A stretch of 64,000 bases of DNA, from contig OY970326.1 of NCBI GenBank assembly GCA_963717155.1, positions 1,364,001-1,428,000 of the forward strand, read 5' to 3'. Positions within the stretch are counted from its first letter, which is position 1. The number at the start of each line of letters is the position of its first letter. A program made the translations under genes and the position numbers. Shown in pieces: positions 44,004 through 52,170 of this stretch. The stretch is from G963717155 sp963717155 (GTDB taxonomy: Bacteria; Actinomycetota; Thermoleophilia; Gaiellales; JALYLC01). The notes beneath the pieces are model-generated. The model worked only from the letters and a program-made list of their open reading frames with translations. It made no database searches and had not been told where the DNA came from.

Positions 44004-44785
44004 TGGGACGCCCGCGGATCGGTCTCGGTGCGTACTGGACCGAGGCGCGCTGGACGTACTGGGAGCTTCCGGTGGCACTCGTGCCCGCGGGCTACATCGA
44101 AGGTGTCCGCCTCGCCGGGGGCCTTCCGCTGGTGCTGCCGCCGACTCCCGAAGGAGCACGCGAGCCGGGCGAGGTGCTCGACGCGGTCGACGGACTCTGC
44201 CTGATCGGCGGACCCGACCTCGGAGTCGACCTGTACGGCTCGCCGCCGGCACATCCGGAGACCGGCCCCAAGCAGGAGCGGCGCGACGCCTTCGAGTTCG
44301 CACTCCTCGTCGAGGCTCGCCGGCGCGGTCTCCCGGTGCTCGGTATCTGCCGCGGCATGCAGCTCCTCGACGTCGCCGCCGGCGGGGACCTCGTACAGCA
44401 CCTCGCCGACACGACGGACCTCACGCCGCATCGCCCTGCTGCCGGGGTGTTCGGACGGCATCCGGTCGAGATCGAGTCGGGGACTCGTACGGCTTCGCTC
44501 CTCGGATCGATCGTCGATGTCCACTCGGCCCACCACCAGGGCGTCGGACGTGTGGGGGAGGGGCTCGTCGTCGCCGCTCGAGCGCCCGACGGTCAGATCG
44601 AGGCCGTCGAAGATCCCGAGCAGCCCTTCTGCCTCGGCGTGCTGTGGCATCCCGAGGAGGACCCGCAGGGAGCCGGGGCTCCACTCTTCCGGGGGCTCGT
44701 CGAGGCAGCACGCCGCTACAGCGAGGTGCGACACGGGGCGGACGGCGAGAGGGAGGGAGGCCGCCCGCCCCGTGAAGGTGCGTAG
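44003..44785 (+). CDS. Class I glutamine amidotransferase-like (PuuD-type gamma-glutamyl hydrolase)
   Basis: The 260-aa product overlaps the ligase stop at GTG 44003. Motifs are ALVPAGYIEGVRLAGGLPL, LIGGPDLGVDLYG, the nucleophile elbow LGICRGMQLLDVAAGG, HSAHHQGV and the His-Glu pair in LWHPEEDP. Peptidase C26 members cleave gamma-glutamyl-GABA and similar products in polyamine catabolism. No PuuB oxidase is nearby; the aldehyde dehydrogenase at 18.8 kb could supply the aldehyde step. Confidence 0.85.
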   Translation: MGRPRIGLGAYWTEARWTYWELPVALVPAGYIEGVRLAGGLPLVLPPTPEGAREPGEVLDAVDGLCLIGGPDLGVDLYGSPPAHPETGPKQERRDAFEFALLVEARRRGLPVLGICRGMQLLDVAAGGDLVQHLADTTDLTPHRPAAGVFGRHPVEIESGTRTASLLGSIVDVHSAHHQGVGRVGEGLVVAARAPDGQIEAVEDPEQPFCLGVLWHPEEDPQGAGAPLFRGLVEAARRYSEVRHGADGEREGGRPPREGA

Positions 44786-44812
44786 CTCGAGCGTGCTAGA
44801 TCGGGCTCGCGT

Positions 44813-45607
44813 TTACGGGCCCGGTGCCGTCTGCGTCGGAGTGGGAGGAGGTGGCGCACCGCCGCCCTTGCCCTTCCAATGGCCCGGACCGACGAACCCG
44901 CGGTGGCCATGGGCGATCGGACCGAGGATGCCGTTCTTGCCGCCGCCAAAGCCAAACCCGAACGCGCCGAAGCCGAACCCGAAGCCGCCGGCGCCCTGCG
45001 CCTGCTGCGCCTTCTGGATCGCCGCGAAGACGTCCTTCAGGTCGACGCCCTGGGCCGTGGCGATCGCGTCGAGCCGGTCGCCCGCGGCAAGTCGCTTGGC
45101 GAGGTCGGTCGGGGTGAGCTTGAGCGCCCCCGCGGCCGCGTCGATGACGGCCGCACGCGCGCTCGCCTGCTTGGTCAGCGCCGCGAGCAGCGCAGCGGCC
45201 TGACCCTTCGTGAGGGCGTCGTCAGAGACGGCCTGATCCAGACGCGCCTTGGCCGCGGCGATCGCCGCATCGCGGACGTCGTCCGGCGACTTGCCGGCGT
45301 CGGTGGCGGTCTTCTGGGCGGACTGCAGGGCCTCGAATGTCTGCTGGAGCGCGGTCTTCGTCGCCGCGTCGAGGAAGCTGAGGAGCGGGCCGGCGAAGCC
45401 GGCCGGGCCGGCGAACCCGCGAGGGCCGGCGAACCCGCGAGGGCCGGGGAAGGGCCGATGCGCCGGCGGCGTGGGCGCCGTCGTCGTTCCGGTCGTCGTG
45501 GTGGAGCCGTTGTCGGCTCCGCGCGAGCTGCTCGCCGCCGCGACGGCGCCGCCACCTGCGAGTGCGGCGACCGCGAGCCCGACGGCCAAACCCTGGGAAC
45601 GTCTCAT
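44813..45607 (-). CDS. Secreted Gly/Phe-rich protein with LTxxQA-type repeats
   Basis: The 264-aa product starts at ATG 45607 with GAGGAC just upstream. An N-terminal signal (LAVGLAVAALAGGGAVAA) precedes a Thr-rich stretch and four tandem copies of a GFAGP-like pentapeptide. A helical middle has LDQAVSDDALTKGQAAALLAAL and LTPTDLAKRLAAGDRLDAI, the repeat style seen in many actinobacterial exported proteins. The C-terminus is Gly/Phe-rich (GFGFGFGAFGFGFGGG) and Pro-rich at the very end. It is probably a cell-surface or matrix protein; no enzyme motif. Confidence 0.7.
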   Translation of the reverse strand: MRRSQGLAVGLAVAALAGGGAVAAASSSRGADNGSTTTTGTTTAPTPPAHRPFPGPRGFAGPRGFAGPAGFAGPLLSFLDAATKTALQQTFEALQSAQKTATDAGKSPDDVRDAAIAAAKARLDQAVSDDALTKGQAAALLAALTKQASARAAVIDAAAGALKLTPTDLAKRLAAGDRLDAIATAQGVDLKDVFAAIQKAQQAQGAGGFGFGFGAFGFGFGGGKNGILGPIAHGHRGFVGPGHWKGKGGGAPPPPTPTQTAPGP

Positions 45608-45760
45608 AGATGTCCTCGCTTCGTTGGCGGGATGCCTTCTCACAGCGTGCGCGAGAATCCTCACTCGTGCACCCCCCATTCGCCGTTGTACGCGATCTTC
45701 GTAGGAACTTCCTGAGAATCATCGCGCCCGCTGGTCGCGCGCGCGGCTGACCCGCACGCG

Positions 45761-45766
45761 TACCAT
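45761..45766 (+). promoter_or_regulatory. Leaderless-type -10 box for proC
   Basis: TACCAT preceded by G, with 7 nt to GTG 45774 and no ribosome site. Confidence 0.6.
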
Positions 45767-45773
45767 CCGAGCC

Positions 45774-46583
45774 GTGCAGCGGGAACGCGTCCTCGGGCTC
45801 ATCGGAGCCGGCAACATGGCCTCGGCGATGGTCGACGGATGGGTGCGGGCCGACCCGGCTCGCGCGTCCCGCATCGTCGTGAGCGACCGCGGCTCCGGCC
45901 GCGCCGGGCGCCTGGCGGAGCTGCACGGAGTCGCCGTCGCGGGTTCGAACCGCGACCTGGTGGAGCGCGCGGACATCGTGATCGTCGCGGTCAAGCCGAT
46001 CGACGTCGAGCGCGTGCTGCGCGAGGTGTCCGGTCTGATCACGCCCGAGCGCGCGGTGCTGTCTGTCGCCGCAGGCGTGGCGACGACGACGCTCGAGACG
46101 ATCGTCGACGAGGACGTTCCGGTATTCCGCGCCATGCCGAACGTCGGCGTGCGCGTGTGCGCGGGCACCCTGTGCTTCGCGGAGGGACGGTTCGCAGGTG
46201 GGGACGCCGAGGCCGGCGTGCTCGAGTGGCTTGCGCTGCTCGGGACCGTCGTGCGGCTCGAAGAGCGGCTGTTCGATGCGGCGACGGCGCTCGCCGGGTC
46301 GGGTCCTGCGTTCCTCGGCCTCGTCATCGAGGCGTTCGAGGACGCGGGCATCGTCTCGGGTCTGTCGGCGGCGAAGGCCCGCGAGCTGGTCCTCTCGACG
46401 ATGGTGGGCACCGCAGGGCTGCTCGATGCGTACGGGATGTCGTGCTCCGATCTGCGTCGCACCGTCACCTCACCCGGTGGGACGGCGGCCGCCGGCCTCG
46501 CCCAGATGGAGCGGGCCGGGGTGCGGAGCGGCATCATCGACGGCGTCCTCGCGGCGCTGCGGCGGGCGGCCGAGCTCGGATGA
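45774..46583 (+). CDS. proC: Pyrroline-5-carboxylate reductase
   Basis: The 269-aa enzyme makes proline from P5C using NAD(P)H. The Rossmann start VLGLIGAGNMASAMVDGW, VIVAVKP, FRAMPNVGVRVCAGTLCF and the C-terminal signature LRRTVTSPGGTAAAGLAQME are diagnostic. GTG 45774 fits the leaderless box. It heads the proC-yggT-divIVA-DUF167-lspA-rluD run. Confidence 0.95.
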   Translation: MQRERVLGLIGAGNMASAMVDGWVRADPARASRIVVSDRGSGRAGRLAELHGVAVAGSNRDLVERADIVIVAVKPIDVERVLREVSGLITPERAVLSVAAGVATTTLETIVDEDVPVFRAMPNVGVRVCAGTLCFAEGRFAGGDAEAGVLEWLALLGTVVRLEERLFDAATALAGSGPAFLGLVIEAFEDAGIVSGLSAAKARELVLSTMVGTAGLLDAYGMSCSDLRRTVTSPGGTAAAGLAQMERAGVRSGIIDGVLAALRRAAELG

Positions 46584-46870
46584 GCAACTCCACGGTCGAC
46601 ACGCTCGACACCTTCGTTCGCTCGTTCGTCCAGATCTACGTGCTGCTGATCCTCGTCTGGATCGTGCTCAGCTACTTCCGGCTGCCGTACAACATCTGGC
46701 TCTCGCGGTTCCGCGGATTCCTCGACGAGACGATCCAGCCGTACATGCGGGTGTGGCGGAGGATCCTCCCGATGTTCGGACCGCTCGATCTGAGCCCGAT
46801 GGTGGGCATCATCGCCCTGCTCGCCGCCGAGCAGATCGTGATCAGCGTGCTCGACGGCTTCCGGCCGTAG
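46580..46870 (+). CDS. YggT family membrane protein
   Basis: The 96-aa product overlaps the proC stop (ATGA). It has two hydrophobic segments (FVQIYVLLILVWIVLSYF, MVGIIALLAAEQIVISVL) flanking a RGFLDETIQPYMRVWRRILP loop, the YggT/YlmG pattern. It is linked to division-site and osmotic functions in other bacteria. Confidence 0.9.
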   Translation: MSNSTVDTLDTFVRSFVQIYVLLILVWIVLSYFRLPYNIWLSRFRGFLDETIQPYMRVWRRILPMFGPLDLSPMVGIIALLAAEQIVISVLDGFRP

Positions 46871-46917
46871 CCGTCCGTACCGGCAGGAAACGGCAGCAAC
46901 GGCGCGAACGGCACGCC

Positions 46918-47406
46918 ATGTCGTTGAGTCCGGTCGAGGTACGACACCTGCGCTTCCCGCGGCGCGCGCTCGGCGTGAGCCGGCGCCGTGTCCAGCGCGA
47001 GCTCGAGCACGTCGCCGAGGCGTTCGAGGAGGTCTGGCGCGAGCGAGCCGACCTGGGCGACCGCGTCGAGGAGCTCGAGGGCGAGCTTCGCCACCACCGC
47101 GAGCTCGAGGAGATGCTGCGCAAGACGCTCGTCTCTGCAGAGCGGGCCTCGGACGCGATGCGCGAGAACGCGCGTCGCGAGGCAGCGACGATCCTGCGCG
47201 ACGCGGAGGCACGGGCGCGCGAGATCATCGGCGAGGCCCACTCCGACCGGGAGCGCGTGCGCCGCGAGGCCCTTCGCATCCGGGACGCCGAGCGCGAGTT
47301 CCGTAGCCGCTTCCGCTCGGTCGTCGCGTCGACGGTGCATCTGGTCGAGGCGTACGAGGCAGAGCTGCCAGGCGCGCCAGACGAGGATCCCGGCCGTGCC
47401 GCGTAG
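46918..47406 (+). CDS. DivIVA-family coiled-coil protein
   Basis: The 162-aa product (ATG 46918) has the DivIVA membrane-binding start (LSPVEVRHLRFPRRALGVSR) and long heptads (HVAEAFEEVWRERADLGDRV, LRDAEARAREIIGEAHSD). It marks poles or septa and guides growth in actinobacteria. Its stop TAG is also the first triplet of a -10-like box for the next gene. Confidence 0.9.
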   Translation: MSLSPVEVRHLRFPRRALGVSRRRVQRELEHVAEAFEEVWRERADLGDRVEELEGELRHHRELEEMLRKTLVSAERASDAMRENARREAATILRDAEARAREIIGEAHSDRERVRREALRIRDAEREFRSRFRSVVASTVHLVEAYEAELPGAPDEDPGRAA

Positions 47407-47409
47407 ACT
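47404..47409 (+). promoter_or_regulatory. Leaderless-type -10 box before the DUF167 gene
   Basis: TAGACT preceded by G, overlapping the DivIVA stop. The codon 6 nt downstream, where a leaderless gene would start, is ATC (47416). Confidence 0.4.
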
Positions 47410-47415
47410 TCCGGC

Positions 47416-47709
47416 ATCGACGCCGCACGCCGCATCACGCTGCGCCTCCGGGTAGTTCCAGGGGCTCGGAGCGACGCCGTGGCGGGTCGCCACGGCGATG
47501 GATGGAAGCTGCGCGTCGCCGCGCCTCCCGAGGACGGTCGTGCGAACCGTGCCGTCGAGCAACTGGTCGCCCGTACCGTCGGGCTCGACCTGCGCGACGT
47601 TCGCATCGTTCGCGGGTTCACCGCGAGGGACAAGCTGATCGAGATCGACGGCGTCGACGTGGCGACCGTCGAGCGCGCTCTCACCGCCGCGACCGGTCCG
47701 GGCGCATGA
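47416..47709 (+). CDS. DUF167 (YggU) family protein, start codon unclear (possible ATC)
   Basis: About 97 aa if read from ATC 47416. The conserved first strand LRLRVVPGARSDAVAGRHG and the core APPEDGRANRAVEQL with a later TARDKLIEIDG are YggU signatures. The first in-frame ATG/GTG/TTG is GTG 47479, which would delete the conserved strand. Upstream in frame only ATC 47416 and CTG 47440 are plausible. The leaderless-type box 6 nt before the ATC makes it the favourite, but a sequence error is possible. Function unknown. The stop overlaps lspA. Confidence 0.75.
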   Translation: MDAARRITLRLRVVPGARSDAVAGRHGDGWKLRVAAPPEDGRANRAVEQLVARTVGLDLRDVRIVRGFTARDKLIEIDGVDVATVERALTAATGPGA

Positions 47710-48269
47710 ATGCCGATCGGCACACGCTGCCGGTCGGCCCACGGCCCGTCCCGGTTCACGCGAGGTCGGATCGGTGGCGTCCGGGCGTCGCGGACTGGGC
47801 GGGGCTGGCTGCAGTGGCGATCGCCGCGATCGTCGCGGATCAGGTCACCAAGTCCGCGATCTCGAGCTCGCTGAAGCTCGGCGAGTCGGTCGACGTCGCA
47901 CCGTCGCTGTCGCTGTGGCACGTGCGCAACAACGGGATCGCCTTCGGCATCTTCACGCGCCGGCTTCCGGTCGTGATCGGCCTGACCGGGCTTGCGCTCG
48001 TCTGGATGCTCGCCTACTTCGCCCGCTCGGGCGCCCGCCACCGGCTGACGCCCGTCGCGATCGGGCTGCTGCTCGGCGGGAGCGTGTCGAACCTCCTCGA
48101 TCGCATACGCAACGGGTACGTCACCGACTTCGTCTACCTGCACTGGTTCTCGGCGTTCAACGCCGCCGACTCCTTCATCGTCGTAGGCGTCGGGTTGCTC
48201 CTGTTCTCCCTGTTCCGGGGAGACGAGCGCGAGGGCGAGGCACCGCTCGAGCTGCCTCGACCCCGCTAG
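47706..48269 (+). CDS. lspA: Lipoprotein signal peptidase II
   Basis: The 187-aa product (ATG 47706, overlapping the DUF167 stop) has four membrane segments and the two catalytic Asp motifs: GSVSNLLDRIRNGYVTDFV and FNAADSFIVVGV. It cleaves signal peptides of lipidated prolipoproteins in the membrane, which would include the lipoprotein at 14.65 kb. An N-terminal extension of about 25 residues precedes the first helix. Confidence 0.95.
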   Translation: MNADRHTLPVGPRPVPVHARSDRWRPGVADWAGLAAVAIAAIVADQVTKSAISSSLKLGESVDVAPSLSLWHVRNNGIAFGIFTRRLPVVIGLTGLALVWMLAYFARSGARHRLTPVAIGLLLGGSVSNLLDRIRNGYVTDFVYLHWFSAFNAADSFIVVGVGLLLFSLFRGDEREGEAPLELPRPR

Positions 48270-48271
48270 AG

Positions 48272-49171
48272 GTGCTCGCACTCACGGCACCGAGCGACGC
48301 GGGCGGTATCCGTCTCGACCGCTTCCTCGCCGAGCATGCCGAGATCGGTTCGCGCGCGTCGGCGGAGCGGCACGTCGCGGCCGGAAGGGTCACGGTCGAC
48401 GGACTCGTCGCCGGCAAGGCGCTCCGGTTGCGCGGCGGCGAGCAGATCGAGGTCGAGCTCGAGGATCCGGGACCCGGCCTCGAGCCGGTCGAGCTCGGCC
48501 TGGACGTGGTGTTCGTGGACGAGTACCTCCTCGTCGTCGACAAGCCCGCAGGGCTCGTCACACATCCAGCCGCCGGGTTGCGAGAGCCGACGCTCGTGCA
48601 CGGGCTCCTCGCCCGCGGGCTGGCAGGTGGCGTCGACCCGGAGCGCCCGGGAGTGGTGCACCGGCTCGACCGAGACACCACCGGCCTCCTCGTGCTCGCG
48701 CGCGACGCCGACGTGCACGCCACGCTCTCCGACATGCTGCGCGCGCGAAGCATCGAGCGCGAGTACGTGACGCTGGTGCACGGCCGACCGCCGTCTCGTC
48801 GTGGAACCATCGATGCGCCGATCGGCCGCGACCCTCGGACATCCGGTCGGATGGCGGTCGACGGTCGCGCGCCGCGCCATGCGGTGACGCACTTCGAGCT
48901 CGCGGAGGCGCTCGCGCGCACCAGCCTGCTCGAGGTGCGCCTGGAGACCGGCCGAACGCACCAGATTCGCGTGCACCTCGCCGCGATCGGGCACCCGGTC
49001 GTCGGCGATCGCGTGTACGGGCGAGGCGGCCAGGAGCTCGGACTCACGCGGCAGTTCCTGCACGCTGCCCGCCTCGCGTTCGAGCATCCGGTCACCGGTC
49101 GGCGCATCGAGCTCGACTCGCCGCTGCCACGCGACCTCGTGGCGGCGCTCGAGCTCGCGCGCGAGGAGTAA
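48272..49171 (+). CDS. rluD: RluD-type 23S rRNA pseudouridine synthase
   Basis: The 299-aa product starts at GTG 48272, 2 bp after lspA. An N-terminal S4 domain (GIRLDRFLAEHAEIGSRASAE) precedes the catalytic domain: LLVVDKPAGLVTHPA, the catalytic Asp in VHRLDRDTTGLLVLAR, and RTHQIRVHLAAIGHPVVGD. In the lspA-rluD pair this is normally RluD (large-subunit pseudouridines), though RluC-like specificity cannot be excluded. Confidence 0.93.
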   Translation: MLALTAPSDAGGIRLDRFLAEHAEIGSRASAERHVAAGRVTVDGLVAGKALRLRGGEQIEVELEDPGPGLEPVELGLDVVFVDEYLLVVDKPAGLVTHPAAGLREPTLVHGLLARGLAGGVDPERPGVVHRLDRDTTGLLVLARDADVHATLSDMLRARSIEREYVTLVHGRPPSRRGTIDAPIGRDPRTSGRMAVDGRAPRHAVTHFELAEALARTSLLEVRLETGRTHQIRVHLAAIGHPVVGDRVYGRGGQELGLTRQFLHAARLAFEHPVTGRRIELDSPLPRDLVAALELAREE

Positions 49172-49191
49172 ATACCAGCCGTCCGGGCATC

Positions 49192-49230
49192 CCCCGGCGG
49201 GACTACCCCGGCGGGACTACCCCAGGCGGG
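49192..49230. promoter_or_regulatory. Tandem 14-bp direct repeats upstream of the subtilase gene
   Basis: CCCCGGCGGGACTA occurs at 49192-49205 and 49206-49219, followed by a partial third copy CCCCAGGCGGG at 49220-49230. Perfect short tandem repeats in an intergenic gap of 112 bp look like a multimeric regulator site. Confidence 0.5.
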
Positions 49231-49261
49231 TTGCCTCCCCGGGGGGATGACGTGAGGCCCT

Positions 49262-49282
49262 CCCTGAGCCGATCACTCAGGG
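49262..49282 (+). promoter_or_regulatory. Hairpin immediately before the subtilase start codon
   Basis: CCCTGAG (49262-49268) and CTCAGGG (49276-49282) form a perfect 7-bp stem with a 7-nt loop, ending 1 nt before ATG 49284. It occupies the place of a ribosome site, so it may control initiation or bind a protein. Confidence 0.5.
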
Positions 49283-49283
49283 C

Positions 49284-51121
49284 ATGGGGAAGATTCCCGG
49301 ATGTGGGCCTCGGCCCGCACTGGCAGCCGCATGCGCGCTTGCACTGTGCCTCGTTCCATCGGTCGCCAATGCCGATGTGACAGTCGCGCTGCAGACGCGT
49401 CTGACCACGACCAGTGTCACGCAACAGGTGCCTGTTCTGGTCACGCTGCGGGACCAGGTGGACGCGGCGCGCTACTCGGGTCACCCGGCCGCCCTGATCG
49501 CCGCCCTGCACCGTGAGGCGCGGCGCTCGAGCCACCAGGTTCCGCTCGTCGGGCCCCAGCGAGTCAGGCACTTCTGGCTCGTCAACGCCGTCGCCCTGAG
49601 CGCGAGCCCGACGCAGATCGCGAGGATCGCCCGCGACCCGGATGTCGCGAGCGTCGATCTCGACACCACCGTCCACGCGGCCGACGCCGACACGCAGGTC
49701 GCGGCCCAGAAGACGGCGGGCACGGGCGACTGGGGTCTCGCCGCCGTCGGCGCCCGCTCCGTCTGGGACGCCTACGGCGTCACCGGCAAGGGCGAGCGGA
49801 TCGGCGTCATCGACACGGGTGTCGACGCGTCGGACCCCGATCTGACCGGCAAGATCGCAGCCTGGCACGATTTCGTGAACGGACGGCCGACCCCGTACGA
49901 CGACGGCGGCCACGGCACCCACGTTGCGGGAACGCTCGTCGGCGGCTCCGCCGGCGGCGCCGCGATCGGCGTCGCCCCGGGCGCCACGCTCGTCGTCGCC
50001 AAGGCGCTCGACTCCACGGGCGTCGGCAACGGGAGCGCGCTGATCGCTGCCGCACAGTGGATGATGGACCCCGACGGCAACCCGGCAACCGCCGACTATC
50101 CGACCGTGATCTCCAACTCGTGGGTCTCCCCGGCCGGCACCGACACCTGGTTCCTACCGATGGTGCAGGCCTGGCGCGCGCTCGGGATCGTCCCGGTGTT
50201 CGCGGCCGGCAACACCGGCGGTCCCGGCACGGTCGGCAGCCCGGCGAGCTACAGCGAGAGCGTCGCGGTCGGCGCGATCGACGAGAACAGCGAGCTCGCA
50301 CCGTTCTCGTCGGAGGGCCCGATCACCTGGTCCGCCGTGAACGACGAGGGTCTCGCGCCCGGCACGGTCGTCGCCAAGCCCGATTTCGTCGCGCCCGGCG
50401 AGGACGTCATGTCGACCGTTCCCGGCGGCTACGCCGAGATGTCCGGCACCTCCATGGCGACGCCGCACGTCGCCGCGGCGGTCGCACTGCTCCGCCAGGC
50501 CGCACCGACGCTCACGGCAGACCAGGTCATCGCGACGCTTCGCGCGACGGCGGACGACCTCGGCGCTCCCGGCGTCGACAACCAGTTCGGCGCCGGAAGG
50601 ATCGACGTCTACGCGGCGATCAAGTCGGTGCTCGGCGCGCCTCCGACCACGACGCTCGTCAAGGCTCCCCCGAGCATCGTCAGCCGCGGCAAGGTCACGT
50701 TCCAGGTCGCCGGCCAGGGCGCGACGCGCGTTCCGGGCCCGCATCGACGGCAAGCGGTGGAGCGCTCCCCAGACCACGCCGACCGTGACCGTGTCTCTCT
50801 CGGGTGGACGTCACTCGGTGCAGGTGCAGGCCGTCGCGTCCAACGGCTTCATCGACCCGACCGGTGTGACCCGCGTCGTGACCGTCGACAAGGCCGGGCC
50901 CAAGGTCCGCGTCCGGAAGGTGCACCGCGGCGGGCACGTCGTGCTCGTCGCGAAGGTCGCCAACCGGGCATGGCGCATCAAGCCGAGCGCGATCCGCTGG
51001 TCGGGCGGCCACCGCGGCCCGACCGTCGTGTGCGCCGCGCGCTGCCCGTCGACGGTGACGGTGCAGGACAGCTCGGGGGCACAGGGCGACGACCCGCGTC
51101 GCCTCCGCGCTCCGCGTGTAA
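49284..51121 (+). CDS. Secreted S8 subtilisin-like serine protease (two frame breaks)
   Basis: About 612 aa. A signal peptide (LAAACALALCLVPSVANA) and an inhibitor-like propeptide precede the catalytic domain. The triad is visible: Asp in IGVIDTGVDASDPDL, His in DGGHGTHVAGTLVGG, Ser in EMSGTSMATPHVAAA, with the oxyanion Asn in FAAGNTGGP. A C-terminal beta-rich extension follows. One extra base near 50731 and another near 51087-51089 shift the frame; with both removed the protein ends at TAA 51119-51121. It is exported and probably degrades extracellular protein. Confidence 0.87.
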
Positions 51122-51129
51122 GAGCCCTC

Positions 51130-51135
51130 TATACT
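51130..51135 (+). promoter_or_regulatory. Strong -10 box for the rpsB operon
   Basis: TATACT, close to consensus, lies 161 nt before the rpsB GTG. Transcription from about 51142 gives a leader of about 155 nt; no good -35 is seen. This is the clearest non-leaderless promoter in the window. Confidence 0.6.
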
Positions 51136-51141
51136 CCACCC

Positions 51142-51283
51142 GGTGGCGCTCCCTGCGCCGCCAGCGGCAGCCTGCCGCTTCAACGTCCCCCCGTCGCGCT
51201 CCTCACCCGGCGGTGGTGCCGCTCCGCATCGCGGAGGGTTCCGCCGGGCCGCGTGACGGCGAATGCCCCGTCAACCGAACCCT
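51142..51283 (+). promoter_or_regulatory. Long structured leader of rpsB
   Basis: The leader contains several GC-rich dyads, including GGCGC with GCGCC around 51145-51160 and GCGGCAG with CTGCCGC just after. It ends in the ribosome site GGAGGA (51284-51289). Ribosomal-protein leaders often bind their own product, so autoregulation by S2 is possible; this is inference. Confidence 0.35.
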
Positions 51284-51295
51284 CGGAGGATCCCC

Positions 51296-52144
51296 GTGCC
51301 CGCGGTCACCATGCGCGAGCTCCTGGAAGCCGGAGTCCACTTCGGCCACCAGACGCGTCGCTGGAACCCGAAGATGCGCCGCTTCATCTTCTCGCGAGCG
51401 CAGCGGCATCTACGTCATCGACCTGCAGCAGACGATCGAGCTGATCGAGACCGCGCACTCGTTCGTGCGCAACGTCGCCGAGCGCGGCGGCAGCGTCCTG
51501 TTCGTCGGCACGAAGAAGCAGGCGCAGGACTCGATCCGCGACGAGGCCGACTCGCGTCGGCATGCCGTTCGTCAACCACCGCTGGCTCGGTGGACTGCTG
51601 ACGAACCACCGCACGATCCAGAGTCGCATCACGCGCATGCACGACCTGCGCCGCCTGCGCGCCGACGGCCAGCTCGACCTGCTGCCGCCCAAGGAGCGCA
51701 TGTCGATCCTGCGCGAGCTCGAGAAGCTCGAGATCAACCTCGGCGGCGTCGCCGAGATGCGACGGCTGCCGCAGGCGGTCTTCGTGATCGACCTCAAGAA
51801 GGAAGCGCTCGCGATCCGCGAGGCGCGCCGCTGCAACATCCCCGTGATCGGGCTCGTCGACACGAACTGCGATCCCGACGAGGCGCAGCTTCGTGATCCC
51901 GGGCAACGACGACGCGATCCGCTCGTGCGGTGTCGTGGTCCGCGTGCTCGCCGACGGCATCGCCGAGGGTCAGGGCGTCGCGCGGGCCGCTGCCGCCGAG
52001 CTCGCCGCGGCCGCCGAGGCCGAGGCGCTCGCCGCCGAGGAAGCCGCCGCAGCCGCTGCCGCCGAGGCCGAGGCCGCCGCAGCCGCAGCCGCGGCCGACG
52101 AGTCCGACGCGGCCGAGCTGGACGTGCCCGATCCCGAGGCCTGA
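51296..52144 (+). CDS. rpsB: 30S ribosomal protein S2 (three frame breaks)
   Basis: About 282 aa from GTG 51296, behind GGAGGA. S2 signatures are MRELLEAGVHFGHQTRRWNP, GIYVIDLQQTIELI, GTKKQAQDSI, NHRWLGGLLTN and IPVIGLVDTNCDPDEA, then VIPGNDDAIRS. Extra bases near 51393-51396, 51553-51556 and 51888-51890 each shift the frame, always +1; an essential gene could not tolerate these, so they are probably sequence errors. The C-terminus is a long Ala/Glu-rich tail (about 60 residues) ending in DVPDPEA. Confidence 0.93.
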
Positions 52145-52170
52145 CCGACCCTTCTCCCGGAGACCATTGC

